A stretch of 36,687 nt of DNA from an uncultured beta proteobacterium (GCA_903871735.1 CAIQHU010000050.1:1-36687); one strand, 5' to 3'; positions 8,187 through 17,559 are shown, counted from the first letter of the stretch. The notes: generated by a model not told the origin, from the sequence alone. Made by a program: numbers and translations.

Positions 8187-9029
8187 TTAGAGTTGAAATA
8201 AAGACCACACTGGTTTTAAATGAGTAGCTAGGGGCGGTAATACTCCCAAATCCGTTCGACTTTCTGTAGGATCATGAAAATCTGATCCGCGAGAAGCATA
8301 AAAACCGTATTGCGTTGCAACCTTGGCATACTCGACATACTGCTCAGGAGAGTGACTGCCGGTTACCACCTCGATACCAAGACCGCCAGCTTGTAAAAAT
8401 GCAAGGTACAGACTATCTTTTTCTAAATCAGTCAGACGATATCTGCCTGGATGAGCAATAATCGCTACCCCACCAGCATCTTTGATCCAAGTTACAGCTT
8501 CAGCTAAAGTAGCCCAAACATGGCCAACATAACCGGGCTTACCTTCAATCAAAAACTGGGTAAATACGGCATTTATGTCGGTACAAACACCTTTTTCGAC
8601 GAGAAATCTCGCAAAATGGGTTCTAGATAGTAACTCTGGATTACCAGCAAATGCAGTAGCTCCCTCGTAAGCCCCAAGAATTCCAACTGCCGCTAATTGC
8701 CGCGCAATCTCCTGACCTCTTTGCATACGCCCATCTCGCGTTTTACGTAAGCCCTCAATCAAGCGTTGGTCATAGGGATTAATGCCTAAGCCCACTATGT
8801 GAATAGTCTGCCCAAGCCAACTCACTGATATTTCTACACCACCCAAATACTTCATACCAAGGTTTCTGGCAGATTCTTCAGCCCGTGCCTGACTACTCAC
8901 TAAATCGTGATCTGTTAGTGACCATAACTCCACGCCATTTGACTTGGCGCGCATAGCAAGTTGCTCAGGAGTTAATGTCCCGTCCGATAAAACAGAATGG
9001 CAGTGCAAATCTGCATTTATAGAATTCAT
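8187..9029 (-). CDS. PHP-domain phosphoesterase, RNase AM / 3',5'-nucleotide bisphosphatase family (YciV/TrpH-like)
   Basis: The 280-residue protein has the PHP metal-binding motifs: D7-x-H9-x-H11 in ADLHCHSVLSDGTL, then D40-H41-D42 in SLTDHDLV, a central IIAHPGRY, and GSDFHDP near the C-terminus. E. coli YciV (RNase AM) in this family trims 5' ends of rRNAs and hydrolyses 3',5'-bisphosphonucleotides. The old name TrpH reflects proximity to trp genes; here it directly precedes trpS. There is no Shine-Dalgarno sequence, but TAAAAT lies exactly 6 nt before the ATG, and a 93-bp gap separates it from zapE, so an internal promoter is possible. Confidence 0.87.
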   Translation of the reverse strand: MNSINADLHCHSVLSDGTLTPEQLAMRAKSNGVELWSLTDHDLVSSQARAEESARNLGMKYLGGVEISVSWLGQTIHIVGLGINPYDQRLIEGLRKTRDGRMQRGQEIARQLAAVGILGAYEGATAFAGNPELLSRTHFARFLVEKGVCTDINAVFTQFLIEGKPGYVGHVWATLAEAVTWIKDAGGVAIIAHPGRYRLTDLEKDSLYLAFLQAGGLGIEVVTGSHSPEQYVEYAKVATQYGFYASRGSDFHDPTESRTDLGVLPPLATHLKPVWSLFQL

Positions 9030-9122
9030 GGAACTATTTTACAGTTGAATGCCCATCAAGACTAAAAGCACGGCTCAAAAAGTACGCTTCATGCTGCGCT
9101 CCATAAAAATCCGACGCATGGG

Positions 9123-10226
9123 CTAAGTTAACTTCGTATCCACAACGCGTCTTGGAGCAGATAAATATTCTTTTGATTGCATCTCAATTAAACGTGAAAC
9201 CGTCCGGTGGAATTCACCAGCCATCTGTCCTTGCAAATATAACTGATCACAATCAACCTCCGCGGAGATGATTAACTTAATTTTATGGTCATAAAAAACG
9301 TCAATTAGCCAAGTAAAGCGCCGCGCCTCACTCGACATGCGAGGGCTCATCAAGGGTACATCCGTGAGAATAACAGTATGAAACATCGAAGCGATTTCGA
9401 GATAATCATTTTGAGAGCGTGGACTAACACACATGGATTCAAAATCAAACCAGGCAATCCCACCAGCTCGGCGAACCGCTCGAATCAGCCGATTTTCAAT
9501 TTTTAATTCTGGATTTTCATCTTGGTGGACGCCAGCCAGTTGATCAAAAACCCGCCGGATCTCTTCTGTCACATCAGGTGTTATGGGACTGAGATAAACC
9601 CGCACTTGATCCATCACAATTTTACGATAATCAACTCCAGCATCTACATTAATTACGTCTAATTGTTTTTCTAATAAGGCAATAGCAGGTAAAACACGGT
9701 CCCGGTGCAGGCCATCTGGATACAAAAGATCCGGCCGGTAATTCGACGTCATAATAAATTGCACCTGATTTTTAAATAACGCGTCTAGTAAACGATACAA
9801 AATCATGGCGTCAGCTACATCACTGACGTGAAACTCATCAAAACAAATGAGCTGATAACGCTCGCCAATACGTTTACCTAACTCATCTAAAGGATCAGCA
9901 CGGCCCCGTAAATCCTGCAGTTCACGGTGTACTTCACGCATAAATTCATGGAAATGAATACGCGTCTTCTTGGGGTAAGTAATCGCCTCATAAAAACAAT
10001 CCATGATGAAGGATTTACCTCGCCCAACCCCACCCCAAAAGTAAACGCCTCGAGGTACTTGGGGAGAACTCTTCAACAATTTGGAAAAAAATCCACTTCG
10101 CGACTGCTCAAACTCAACCCACTCAGATTGACACCTTGCTAAACGCGTGACTGCAGCCTCTTGTGCAGAGTCACTTTGATATCCTTTTTGAATTAAAGCT
10201 TGGTGGTATAAATCGGTAACCCGCAT
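9123..10226 (-). CDS. zapE: Cell division protein ZapE (AFG1-like ATPase)
   Basis: ZapE is an AFG1/LACE1-type AAA+ ATPase that associates with the divisome and Z-ring in E. coli. The Walker A is GGVGRGKS (65-72) in PRGVYFWGGVGRGKSF, Walker B is LICFDEFHVSDVADA, and MTSNYRPDLLYPDGLHRDR is the characteristic sensor region of the family. Length (367 residues) matches. It begins 12 bp after the lpd stop codon, with no strong Shine-Dalgarno sequence, so it probably depends on upstream translation. Its place directly after the 2-oxoglutarate dehydrogenase genes is common in Burkholderiales. Confidence 0.93.
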   Translation of the reverse strand: MRVTDLYHQALIQKGYQSDSAQEAAVTRLARCQSEWVEFEQSRSGFFSKLLKSSPQVPRGVYFWGGVGRGKSFIMDCFYEAITYPKKTRIHFHEFMREVHRELQDLRGRADPLDELGKRIGERYQLICFDEFHVSDVADAMILYRLLDALFKNQVQFIMTSNYRPDLLYPDGLHRDRVLPAIALLEKQLDVINVDAGVDYRKIVMDQVRVYLSPITPDVTEEIRRVFDQLAGVHQDENPELKIENRLIRAVRRAGGIAWFDFESMCVSPRSQNDYLEIASMFHTVILTDVPLMSPRMSSEARRFTWLIDVFYDHKIKLIISAEVDCDQLYLQGQMAGEFHRTVSRLIEMQSKEYLSAPRRVVDTKLT

Positions 10227-10238
10227 GCAACCGATCAG

Positions 10239-11675
10239 TTAAAAGTTTAAGGCTCGGCCAGCTGTTGCCAATGCGGCCTCCCGAATCGGCTCTGATAAAC
10301 TTGGATGCGGGTGGCAGACTCTTGCAATATCTTCCGCAGCGGCCCTAAACTCCATCGCCACAACTGCCTCAGCAATTAAGTCTGAAGCTGCAGCAGCAAT
10401 AATGTGAACCCCTAAAATCTCGTCAGTTACCGCATCTGCTAGGATCTTTACAAAACCATCACTCATGCCCATCCCCAAAGCCCGACCATTAGCCGCAAAT
10501 GGAAATTGCCCTGGCTTATAAGCCCTGCCTTCAGCTTTTAATTGCTGCTCATTTTTACCAACCCAAGCAATCTCTGGTGAGGTATAAATTACCCACGGGA
10601 TGCAGTTGTAATCAATATGTGGTTTTTGGCCGGCTAAAATTTCTGCAACCAGTACCCCCTCGTCCTCTGCCTTATGCGCTAACATCGGTCCACGAACTAC
10701 ATCGCCAATCGCATAAATCCCAGGCACAGACGTAGCACACGTGTGCTCAGCAACTGGAATAAAACCTTTTTCATCGACCCCTAATCCAACTGCGGCTAAA
10801 TTTAATCGGTCTGTATTGGGAACTCGGCCAACCGAAACAATTAAGCGATCTACTACCAAGACTTTTTCAACCCCAGTGGCATCTTGATAAGTAATCGAGA
10901 CATTATTTTTACCTGGCTTGACTGACTGAATCTGTATACCTAAATCAAATTTCAACCCTTGTTTAGTAAATAATTTTTTAGCCTCGGCCGCAATCCCTTC
11001 ATCACAAGCCCCCAAAAAGGTCGGCAGCGCTTCTAAAATAGTTACGTCTGAGCCCAAGCGGCGCCAGACTGAACCTAACTCAAGGCCAATCACCCCAGCT
11101 CCAATTACCCCTAATTTTTTAGGTGTTTGAGAATACTTTAAAGCACCTTCGTTATCACAAATTAATTCGTTATCAACCACAATATCTTTTAAATGACGCG
11201 CCTTTGAGCCACTTGCAATAATGACTTTCTTGGCCAATACAACTTCTTTTTCCTTACCCACAATCTCCACTTGGTAAAACTCACCTACCTGCCCAAGAAA
11301 AGAGGCGTAACCTTTTAAATGAGTCACTTTATTTTTCTTAAATAAATACTGAATACCCGCTGTCATTTTTTGAACAATGGCGTCTTTGCGAGCAATCATC
11401 TTCTTTACATCAATTTGTAATTCGCCAACCGAAATACCGTGCGCCGCACTATGATGCCCAATATTTTCGAACTCCTCAGAAGAAGCCAATAATGCCTTGG
11501 ATGGAATACAGCCAACATTGAGACAAGTGCCACCAAGACGAGGCTCTTGCTTGGGGTCATCAAAAGCATTGCCCTCGGCACAGCCTACCCGAAAACCTAA
11601 CTGGGCAGCCCGGATTGCGGCAATATAACCACCAGGGCCAGCCCCAATAACTAAGACATCAAACTCTTGACTCAT
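10239..11675 (-). CDS. lpdA: Dihydrolipoyl dehydrogenase (E3 of 2-oxoglutarate dehydrogenase)
   Basis: E3 reoxidises the dihydrolipoyl groups of E2 and passes electrons to NAD+. Visible are the FAD-binding GAGPGGYIAA (11-20), the redox-active disulfide C51/C56 in GGTCLNVGCIPSK, the NAD site GVIGAGVIGLELGSVWRRLG, the second FAD motif IYAIGDVVRGPML, and the C-terminal HPHPSLSEP with the active-site His-Glu pair. I chose ATG 11675 (MSQEFDVL) because GGAAG lies 5 nt upstream; an upstream TTG adds five residues without support. The gene follows sucB by 26 bp, which ties it to the 2-oxoglutarate complex rather than pyruvate dehydrogenase. Confidence 0.96.
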   Translation of the reverse strand: MSQEFDVLVIGAGPGGYIAAIRAAQLGFRVGCAEGNAFDDPKQEPRLGGTCLNVGCIPSKALLASSEEFENIGHHSAAHGISVGELQIDVKKMIARKDAIVQKMTAGIQYLFKKNKVTHLKGYASFLGQVGEFYQVEIVGKEKEVVLAKKVIIASGSKARHLKDIVVDNELICDNEGALKYSQTPKKLGVIGAGVIGLELGSVWRRLGSDVTILEALPTFLGACDEGIAAEAKKLFTKQGLKFDLGIQIQSVKPGKNNVSITYQDATGVEKVLVVDRLIVSVGRVPNTDRLNLAAVGLGVDEKGFIPVAEHTCATSVPGIYAIGDVVRGPMLAHKAEDEGVLVAEILAGQKPHIDYNCIPWVIYTSPEIAWVGKNEQQLKAEGRAYKPGQFPFAANGRALGMGMSDGFVKILADAVTDEILGVHIIAAAASDLIAEAVVAMEFRAAAEDIARVCHPHPSLSEPIREAALATAGRALNF

Positions 11676-11701
11676 TTTTACTTCCTTCAATCAATTTATA
11701 T

Positions 11702-12916
11702 TTAGATATCCAAGAGAAGACGCGCCGGATCCTCAAGAGCCTCTTTCATCGCCACCAATCCTAAAACAGCCTCACGGCCATCAATGATCCGGTGATCATA
11801 AGATAATGCCAAATAATTCATTGGCCGAACAACAATCTGACCAGCTTCAACAACTGCCCGATCCTTCGTCGCATGAATTCCTAAAATGGCTGACTGCGGT
11901 GGATTGATGATAGGCGTAGACAACATGGAACCAAAAGTTCCACCATTCGAAATAGAAAATGTTCCACCCGTTAAATCGTCAAGCGTTAATTTACCATCCC
12001 TGGCTTTTGCACCAAACTCAGCAATTTTTTTCTCAATTTCGGCCAGACTCATCTGATCACAGTCCCGTAAAATCGGCACGACTAAGCCTCTGGGCGAACC
12101 CACTGCAATACCAATATCAAAATACCCGTGATAAACAATATCTCCACCATCCACCGAGGCATTCAAAATGGGGTATTTTTTTAAAGCGTGCACTGCAGCC
12201 TTCACAAAAAAGGACATAAATCCTAATTTAACGCCGTGTTCTTTTTCAAACTGATCTTTATATTTATTACGCATCGACATCACTGGTGCCATGTTGACCT
12301 CATTAAAGGTCGTCAAAATAGCATTCATTGCCTGCGACTCTAAAAGACGCTCTGCAATCCGCGCTCTTAAACGACTCATCGGAACGCGCTCTTCTGGACG
12401 GTTTCCTAGCGACATGTGAACTGGCGGAGTTGTTAATTTTTGCGCCGGTGCTCCAGTTTTAGCAACTGGTTGCGGTGCCTGTGCATTTAAGGCATCCGAT
12501 TTGGTAACTCGACCATCTTTACCCGAGCCACTTACTTGACTTGGTGAGATATTTTTCTCAGCTAAAATCTTCGCTGCAGAAGGCATTGCAATCGATGCAC
12601 CTGCTACCGGCTCAGAAACAGTTGATGCTACAGGAGCAGGTGCAGCCGTTGCAACTGGTGCAGGCGCAACCTTCTGGTCACTATTAATCCGAGCAATGAC
12701 CTGATCTGAATTAACGAGAGCGCCATCGGCTACAAGGATCTCTGTTAAAAGCCCACCAGAAGGTGCAGGGACCTCCATCACCACTTTATCTGTTTCAATC
12801 TCAATCAGGATTTCATCCTGAATAATTAGGTCACCAATTTTTTTCTTCCACTTTAAAAGCGTTGCCTCAGCAACGGACTCTGATAACTGAGGAACTTTCA
12901 CTTCATGCATTGCCAT
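11702..12916 (-). CDS. sucB: Dihydrolipoyllysine-residue succinyltransferase (E2 of 2-oxoglutarate dehydrogenase)
   Basis: E2 carries the lipoyl arm and makes succinyl-CoA. The order is: lipoyl domain with the modified K44 in ETDKVVMEV; an Ala/Pro-rich linker (about 78-100); an E3/E1-binding domain (about 105-140, [28 protein letters not shown]); a second linker; and the catalytic domain ending in [14 protein letters not shown], with the active-site His and Asp. The start is ATG 12916 ([14 protein letters not shown]) with AAGGAA about 8 nt upstream, giving 404 residues. A longer open frame to 13045 runs into sucA and is not coding. It lies 38 bp after sucA. Confidence 0.96.
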   Translation of the reverse strand: MAMHEVKVPQLSESVAEATLLKWKKKIGDLIIQDEILIEIETDKVVMEVPAPSGGLLTEILVADGALVNSDQVIARINSDQKVAPAPVATAAPAPVASTVSEPVAGASIAMPSAAKILAEKNISPSQVSGSGKDGRVTKSDALNAQAPQPVAKTGAPAQKLTTPPVHMSLGNRPEERVPMSRLRARIAERLLESQAMNAILTTFNEVNMAPVMSMRNKYKDQFEKEHGVKLGFMSFFVKAAVHALKKYPILNASVDGGDIVYHGYFDIGIAVGSPRGLVVPILRDCDQMSLAEIEKKIAEFGAKARDGKLTLDDLTGGTFSISNGGTFGSMLSTPIINPPQSAILGIHATKDRAVVEAGQIVVRPMNYLALSYDHRIIDGREAVLGLVAMKEALEDPARLLLDI

Positions 12917-12954
12917 ACTTATATTCCTTTGAATGGATTGGTTATTTCTACTAT

Positions 12955-15810
12955 TTATCGAACGACAGAGACACCTTTTAGCTTGGCAAATGCGGCATCT
13001 ACTAAAGCTTTTTGCTGCTCTTGGTGTAGGTGCGCATAACCACAAGCGGGCGATGCAGATGGCGGCCGACCGGCGTAACCTAGCTTTTGTCCATCATGCA
13101 TATTCTCTAAAATATTATGTTGAATAAAAAACCAAGCTCCCTGATTTTGTGGCTCATCCTGACACCAAACTAACTCAGTTACATGGGGATATTTTTTCAA
13201 TTCAGCCGCAAATGATTTGTGTGGAAAGGGATACAACTGCTCCACGCGAATAATCGCTGTATCCTTGGATTTCTTGGTTTCCCGTGCCTTCACTAAATCA
13301 TAGTAAACCTTACCCGAGCACATAATCACGCGGTGTACTTTTTGTGCATCAAGATCACTACTTTGCTCGCCTAACACTGTATGGAACTCGCCCTTGGTAA
13401 ATTCTGACACCGGCGAGGCAGCGTCTTTATTTCGTAGTAATGACTTCGGCGTAAAAATGACCAAAGGCTTACGAAATGAACGTATCATCTGCCGGCGTAA
13501 TAAATGAAAAATTTGCGAAGCAGTCGTCGGTTGGACAAGTTGCATATTGGTATCTGCGCATAACTGCATAAAGCGCTCAGGTCTAGCCGATGAGTGCTCC
13601 GGACCTTGCCCTTCGTAACCGTGCGGCAACATCATGACAAGGCCGTTAACCCGGCCCCACTTCACTTCTCCAGATGCGATAAATTGGTCAATGACAACCT
13701 GAGCGCCATTGACAAAGTCTCCAAATTGCCCCTCCCAAATGGTCAGAGTATTAGGCTCAGCAGAGGCGTAGCCATACTCAAAACCAAGTACTGCCTCTTC
13801 TGACAAAATTGAATCAATAACCGTAAAAGGAGCCTGGCCATTACCAACGTTTTGTAGCGGAATATAGGTACCAGTATCCCACTTTTCCCGGTCCTGATCA
13901 TGCAAGACCGAGTGCCGATGCGTAAAAGTCCCACGCCCTGAATCCTCACCTGATAATCGAATCGGATAACCACTCGCGAGCAGTGATGCAAAGGCCATAT
14001 GCTCGCCCATGCCCCAGTCGACATTCATCTCACCTCGCCCCATGGCAGCGCGATTCTTTAAAACGTTCTCAACTAAGGGGTGAACCTTAAAGCCACTTGG
14101 AATTTGCGTAATTTTTTCTGCGAGTCTTTTCCATTCAGCCTGGGGAATCGCGGTATCTGCATGATCAGTCCATTTACGATTTAAAAAAGGTGACCAATCG
14201 ACAGAGAATTTCCCTTTAAAATTCGTAATAACCGGATCAGAGGTGCTCTTACCTGCCTCCAACTCAGTGCGATACGCCTTGACCATCTCATCACCACCAC
14301 CAACTGGTAAAACGCCCTGCGTTTCTAATTTATCTGCATACAGCTTTCTAGTACCTGGATGCTGTGCAATTTTTTTATACATCAAGGGTTGCGTCATGGA
14401 TGGCGTATCTTGCTCGTTATGACCTAATTTTCGAAAGCAAATGAGGTCAATGCCAACGTCTTTTTTAAATTTCATGCGGTATTCAACCGCGATTTGTGTT
14501 GCCAAAACTACCGCTTCAGGATCATCCCCATTAACATGCAAAATCGGCATTTCAATTGTTTTTAATATATCCGTGCAATACAACGTCGAACGCATATCTC
14601 GTGGATCCGAAGTCGTAAAGCCAATTTGATTGTTAATCACAATATGTAGCGTGCCGCCAGTATGATAGCCCCGGACCTCCGCCAGCGCCAGTGTTTCCTG
14701 CACTACCCCTTGTCCGGCAATTGCAGCGTCGCCATGAACTAAGATTGGCAGTACCTCTGCACCAGTTGTGTCGCCGCGACGATCCATCCGAGCGCGGACA
14801 GACCCTTCAACTACAGGATTAACGATTTCTAGATGTGATGGGTTAAATGCCAAGGATAAATGGACGGGCCCACCGGCAGTTGAAATATCGCTAGAAAATC
14901 CTTGGTGATACTTCACATCTCCAGAAGGCAGCTCTTCAGGAGCTGTATGGTCGAACTCGGCAAATAAATCAGCCGGCATCTTACCAAGGGTATTAACCAG
15001 AACGTTTAAGCGTCCCCGGTGCGCCATACCAATCACAATTTCTTTGACACCAGCCACGCCGGCGGCGTCTAAAATCTCATCCATCTGAGCAATAAAACTC
15101 TCACCACCCTCTAAAGAAAAACGCTTTTGTCCCACATACTTGGTATGTAAGTACCGCTCCAAACCTTCCGCAGCAGTGAGACGATCTAAAATATTGATTT
15201 TTTTGACTGGGGCAAAATGCGGTGTAGAACGAATTGTCTCTAGTTTTTCTTGCCACCACTTTTTAATGGTTTGATCAGTGATGTACATGTACTCAACACC
15301 AATTGTTCCACAATACGTTTGACGCAAGTTCTGGAGCAACTCACGCAAAGTCATTTTATTTTTACCAAAAAAGGTATTACTGGTATTAAAGACAATATCC
15401 ATGTCTGCATCAGTAAAACCATAAAATCCTGGATCAAGCTCAGGAATCACCGGTCTTTCGGTTCTTTTTAAGGGATCTAGGTCAGCCCAACGGGTACCAA
15501 TGTTCCGATACGTAGCAATTAACTGTTGAACGGCAACACGCTTGCGTCCCATTTCAGAATCTGCTGAATCATCTAGAACCCGAATCGGACCGAGTTTGGA
15601 GCGTTGTGCAAATGAAGCCACAATCGGCGCATGTGCAATATCTTTGACATCAGTTCCGTCGACTGCAGGCAAGTGCTGGACACTATCGAAATAAGTTCGC
15701 CAGGTTTCGGCGACAGAGCCAGGATCGTTGAGATAAGCTTCATAAAGCTCTTCTACGTAGGGGGCATTCCCCCCGAATAAATAGGAGGTACCACGATACG
15801 ACTGCATCAT
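12955..15810 (-). CDS. sucA: 2-oxoglutarate dehydrogenase E1 component
   Basis: SucA is the thiamine-diphosphate-dependent decarboxylase of the complex. It begins [20 protein letters not shown], the usual E1o opening, and contains [11 protein letters not shown], the ThDP region with [27 protein letters not shown], and the transketolase-like second half with [23 protein letters not shown]. Length is 951 residues. The start at 15810 has AGGTGA about 8 nt upstream; further upstream codons add residues absent from the family. It is the first gene of the minus-strand run down to bamC. The 391-bp gap upstream, shared with a divergent regulator-like gene, must contain its promoter. Confidence 0.97.
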   Translation of the reverse strand: MMQSYRGTSYLFGGNAPYVEELYEAYLNDPGSVAETWRTYFDSVQHLPAVDGTDVKDIAHAPIVASFAQRSKLGPIRVLDDSADSEMGRKRVAVQQLIATYRNIGTRWADLDPLKRTERPVIPELDPGFYGFTDADMDIVFNTSNTFFGKNKMTLRELLQNLRQTYCGTIGVEYMYITDQTIKKWWQEKLETIRSTPHFAPVKKINILDRLTAAEGLERYLHTKYVGQKRFSLEGGESFIAQMDEILDAAGVAGVKEIVIGMAHRGRLNVLVNTLGKMPADLFAEFDHTAPEELPSGDVKYHQGFSSDISTAGGPVHLSLAFNPSHLEIVNPVVEGSVRARMDRRGDTTGAEVLPILVHGDAAIAGQGVVQETLALAEVRGYHTGGTLHIVINNQIGFTTSDPRDMRSTLYCTDILKTIEMPILHVNGDDPEAVVLATQIAVEYRMKFKKDVGIDLICFRKLGHNEQDTPSMTQPLMYKKIAQHPGTRKLYADKLETQGVLPVGGGDEMVKAYRTELEAGKSTSDPVITNFKGKFSVDWSPFLNRKWTDHADTAIPQAEWKRLAEKITQIPSGFKVHPLVENVLKNRAAMGRGEMNVDWGMGEHMAFASLLASGYPIRLSGEDSGRGTFTHRHSVLHDQDREKWDTGTYIPLQNVGNGQAPFTVIDSILSEEAVLGFEYGYASAEPNTLTIWEGQFGDFVNGAQVVIDQFIASGEVKWGRVNGLVMMLPHGYEGQGPEHSSARPERFMQLCADTNMQLVQPTTASQIFHLLRRQMIRSFRKPLVIFTPKSLLRNKDAASPVSEFTKGEFHTVLGEQSSDLDAQKVHRVIMCSGKVYYDLVKARETKKSKDTAIIRVEQLYPFPHKSFAAELKKYPHVTELVWCQDEPQNQGAWFFIQHNILENMHDGQKLGYAGRPPSASPACGYAHLHQEQQKALVDAAFAKLKGVSVVR

Positions 15811-15990
15811 ATTGCTCACCTTTTCCTCGGGTTTCCCGAAATGAAGTGGGTTAATCAACCATTCGCGACACGGCCAAACCGACTAGCGAATTGCGTTCAA
15901 AATACCAATTTTACTGCAACAAATTTTACTTACTCTTTAACAAACATCTCTCATGAAGCTCAATCAAACGCTATTTTCAATATAACTGAT

Positions 15991-16007
15991 TTAAATGAAT
16001 CATTTAA
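15991..16007. promoter_or_regulatory. Perfect inverted repeat, candidate operator (sucA side)
   Basis: TTAAATGA-A-TCATTTAA: 8-bp arms around one base, in the divergent gap, about 180 bp upstream of the sucA start. The shape fits a dimeric regulator site; which protein binds is unknown. It is AT-only apart from the two inner G/C pairs, so chance cannot be excluded. Confidence 0.45.
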
Positions 16008-16071
16008 GAATATTTGCACAAATTTTATGCCAAGAACTGCCGAAATGATACCTTTTTATAGCTAAATGCTG

Positions 16072-16131
16072 AGAAAATCAGTTTTTTGGTGGTTTTTTTT
16101 AATTTTAGGAAATTTCCTACAAGAAAATCAG
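16072..16131. promoter_or_regulatory. Direct repeats flanking a 14-bp palindrome, candidate operator (regulator side)
   Basis: Two identical AGAAAATCAG copies start exactly 50 bp apart (16072 and 16122), close to five helical turns. Between them lies the perfect palindrome TAGGAAATTTCCTA (16106-16119). The cluster sits about 70-130 bp upstream of the HTH/receiver-like gene, where an operator would be expected. Autoregulation by that gene's product is a guess. Confidence 0.45.
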
Positions 16132-16201
16132 AAATTGAGTATTTAAAATCTATCGTTTTTTTCTTACTATTGATTACTCGTATAACAGAGTGAGAAACAA
16201 G

Positions 16202-16897
16202 ATGAATGACCTAATTAATTACAACCAACATGCCTATATTAGTACTAGAGAGTCGGCAAAAAGACTCAATGTTTCACTCGGAACAATACAAAAAATGGTA
16301 GAAATGGGCGAATTAACTGCTTGGAAAACTCGGGGCGGACACCGGCGCATTTTAGTTCAGTCCATCGATGACCATCTAAAAAATCGGCATTTATCGTATC
16401 GAAATCAATTAATTAGGGAGCGAATCCTATTTGGCATCTTTAAACGAACGGATAATATCCTGTTCTTCGAAAAACTACTTGAATCATTTAAAAATCCCGT
16501 TCAATTTGCATCTAGTATCGATGTCTGCGAAGCCCTCATGCGGATTGTCGAATTAAAACCACACGCTATATTTATCGACTGCCTATTACCCCCAACTGAA
16601 CAACTCCATTTTATTCATTACCTGAGCAAAAATGAAGTTACACAAAAAATACCTATTTTGATCGATGAAGGCTTTACAGAACTCCACCCCGGAGTTTTGC
16701 GACTAGCCGGAGAAAATGCTGGCATTATCCAAACATTTCCAAGAAGGGAGGCCGCCCCGATTAATCCCGATGATACGTTTAAACACCCCTATATTTTTGG
16801 CTACCCAGGTTCTTCCTCAGACTCCACACCGTTGATTCAGGGGCAAGACCTCGAAGAAATTATTCAGGAAGCATTAATGAAAAGCCCGGCGGAATAA
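16202..16897 (+). CDS. Excisionase/MerR-type HTH protein with a receiver-like C-terminal domain
   Basis: The 231-residue protein opens with an excisionase-family winged HTH (about residues 11-58): YISTRESAKRLNVSLGTIQK followed by GELTAWKTRGGHRRI, the wing typical of BldC/MerR-like DNA-binding domains. After a linker (60-85) comes a segment that resembles a response-regulator receiver domain: SSIDVCEALMRIVELKPHAIFIDCLLPP, where D126 lies at the phospho-acceptor position, then a helix and KIPILI. The usual acidic pair near the N-terminus and the conserved Thr and Lys are not clear, so phosphorylation may be lost. I chose ATG 16202 with GAG/GAGTGAG just upstream; a GTG four codons earlier is possible. 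The gene is divergent from sucA. I infer a transcriptional regulator; its target is unknown. Confidence 0.72.
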   Translation: MNDLINYNQHAYISTRESAKRLNVSLGTIQKMVEMGELTAWKTRGGHRRILVQSIDDHLKNRHLSYRNQLIRERILFGIFKRTDNILFFEKLLESFKNPVQFASSIDVCEALMRIVELKPHAIFIDCLLPPTEQLHFIHYLSKNEVTQKIPILIDEGFTELHPGVLRLAGENAGIIQTFPRREAAPINPDDTFKHPYIFGYPGSSSDSTPLIQGQDLEEIIQEALMKSPAE

Positions 16898-16991
16898 TAC
16901 GAAGCTTGATAAATAGTATTTGAACTAAAATTGAGCTATAGGATTACTGAGTATTATTTTTGGGTATTTTTTAGGTATTTAATCTACGAAA

Positions 16992-17043
16992 TTATCTACT
17001 GAAGTTATCCGCTGAAGTTATCTACTGAGATTATCTACTACAT
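16992..17043 (+). repeat. Tandem repeat, four units of 13 bp
   Basis: Consensus TTATCTACTGAAG: unit 1 at 16992-17004 (exact), unit 2 at 17005-17017 (TTATCCGCTGAAG), unit 3 at 17018-17030 (TTATCTACTGAGA), unit 4 at 17031-17043 (TTATCTACTACAT). A degenerate half unit (AATCTACGAAA) lies just upstream. The 13-bp period with no spacers excludes CRISPR. Function is unknown. Confidence 0.9.
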
Positions 17044-17161
17044 TAATCCAAGATGGATTTCTATTGGTTTTTAATTATAATGGCTATGGCTTATTTACCC
17101 AAATGGATTTCAAACAATTGTTTCAAATGCCATCTCAATCTATTGCTAAATACTAAAACCA

Positions 17162-17182
17162 GCCCATTTATCCTAAATGGGC
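17162..17182 (-). terminator. Probable terminator of the hns gene
   Basis: A perfect 9-bp stem GCCCATTTA/TAAATGGGC with loop TCC lies 8 bp past the hns stop codon. On the minus strand it is followed by TGGTTTTAGTATTT, a weak U-tract. Plausible as an intrinsic terminator, though the tract starts two bases late. Confidence 0.7.
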
Positions 17183-17189
17183 CCAAGAA

Positions 17190-17492
17190 TTACTTAATTA
17201 AAAAGTCCTCTTTAGACCTCTCAGCCATCCATAATGGCTTCTTACCCCGACCTGTCCATGTTTTGCCAGTCTCTGGGTTACGATACTTAGGAGGGACTTT
17301 AGCTACCGACTTCGAACCCGACTTCATAATTCCTGCTCGCTTAGAAAATAAATCGTCCGAGGTTAATCCATATTCCTCAATTAATGCTAAAACCTTTTCA
17401 ATGCCAATGCGTTTTTCTTGCTCCTTAACTTCTTGAATTTGACGGTCTAAAGCCTCTCTTTGCTCAATTAACTCTTGATAGGTTGCAGTCAT
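17190..17492 (-). CDS. hns: H-NS family nucleoid protein
   Basis: This is a 100-residue H-NS family DNA-binding protein of the betaproteobacterial type. Residues 1-40 form a charged oligomerisation coiled coil (TYQELIEQREALDRQIQEVK), and the C-terminal domain contains PPKYRNPETGKTWTGRGKKP (67-86), the AT-hook-like core that enters the minor groove of AT-rich DNA. The start ATG at 17492 has AAGGGA 5 nt upstream. The 339-bp upstream region is very AT-rich with repeated CATTAAT words, consistent with autoregulation, though this is inferred. H-NS proteins silence AT-rich and horizontally acquired DNA. Burkholderiales often carry several paralogues, so this may not be the only one. Confidence 0.92.
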   Translation of the reverse strand: MTATYQELIEQREALDRQIQEVKEQEKRIGIEKVLALIEEYGLTSDDLFSKRAGIMKSGSKSVAKVPPKYRNPETGKTWTGRGKKPLWMAERSKEDFLIK

Positions 17493-17530
17493 AGTAATCC
17501 CTTTAAATAAAATTAATAATCTAAAAATGT

Positions 17531-17559
17531 ATCATAAACCATTTGATGGTGAGTGTGAT
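17531..17559 (-). promoter_or_regulatory. Candidate hns promoter
   Basis: On the minus strand, TATGAT (17536-17531) is preceded at 17 bp by ATCACA (17559-17554), matching the -10 at 5 of 6 and the -35 at 4 of 6. The transcript would start near 17524, giving a leader of about 30 nt that carries the AAGGGA ribosome binding site. Confidence 0.4.

Larger units (their letters stand above)
15811..16201. other. Gene-free divergent regulatory region between sucA and the HTH/receiver-like gene
   Basis: This 391-bp AT-rich stretch has no credible gene; a 74-codon plus-strand frame at 15841-16065 has no recognisable family, no ribosome binding site, and overlaps the sucA leader. It contains two perfect inverted repeats (15991-16007 and 16106-16119) and a pair of direct repeats AGAAAATCAG at 16072-16081 and 16122-16131, listed separately. 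I could not pick a convincing sucA promoter by eye. Confidence 0.75.
16898..17189. other. AT-rich gap between the HTH/receiver-like gene and hns
   Basis: The gap of 292 bp separates two convergent genes. It contains the 13-bp tandem repeats at 16992-17043 and the hns terminator hairpin at 17162-17182. A 127-codon plus-strand frame (17053-17436) is mostly antisense to hns and is not supported. Confidence 0.7.

Noticed and set aside
12917..13045. Extension of sucB upstream of its ATG
   Set aside because: It overlaps the end of sucA and the added residues are Arg/Cys-rich and unlike any lipoyl domain; the ATG at 12916 has a good ribosome binding site.
15841..16065. 74-codon plus-strand frame in the sucA upstream gap
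   Set aside because: No recognisable family, no ribosome binding site, biased towards Asn/Thr as expected of AT-rich non-coding DNA.
16992..17043. 13-bp tandem repeats as a CRISPR array
   Set aside because: Units abut directly with no spacers and are much shorter than CRISPR repeats; no cas genes in the window.
17053..17436. 127-codon plus-strand frame opposite hns
   Set aside because: Mostly antisense to the H-NS coding region; the H-NS motif on the other strand is decisive.
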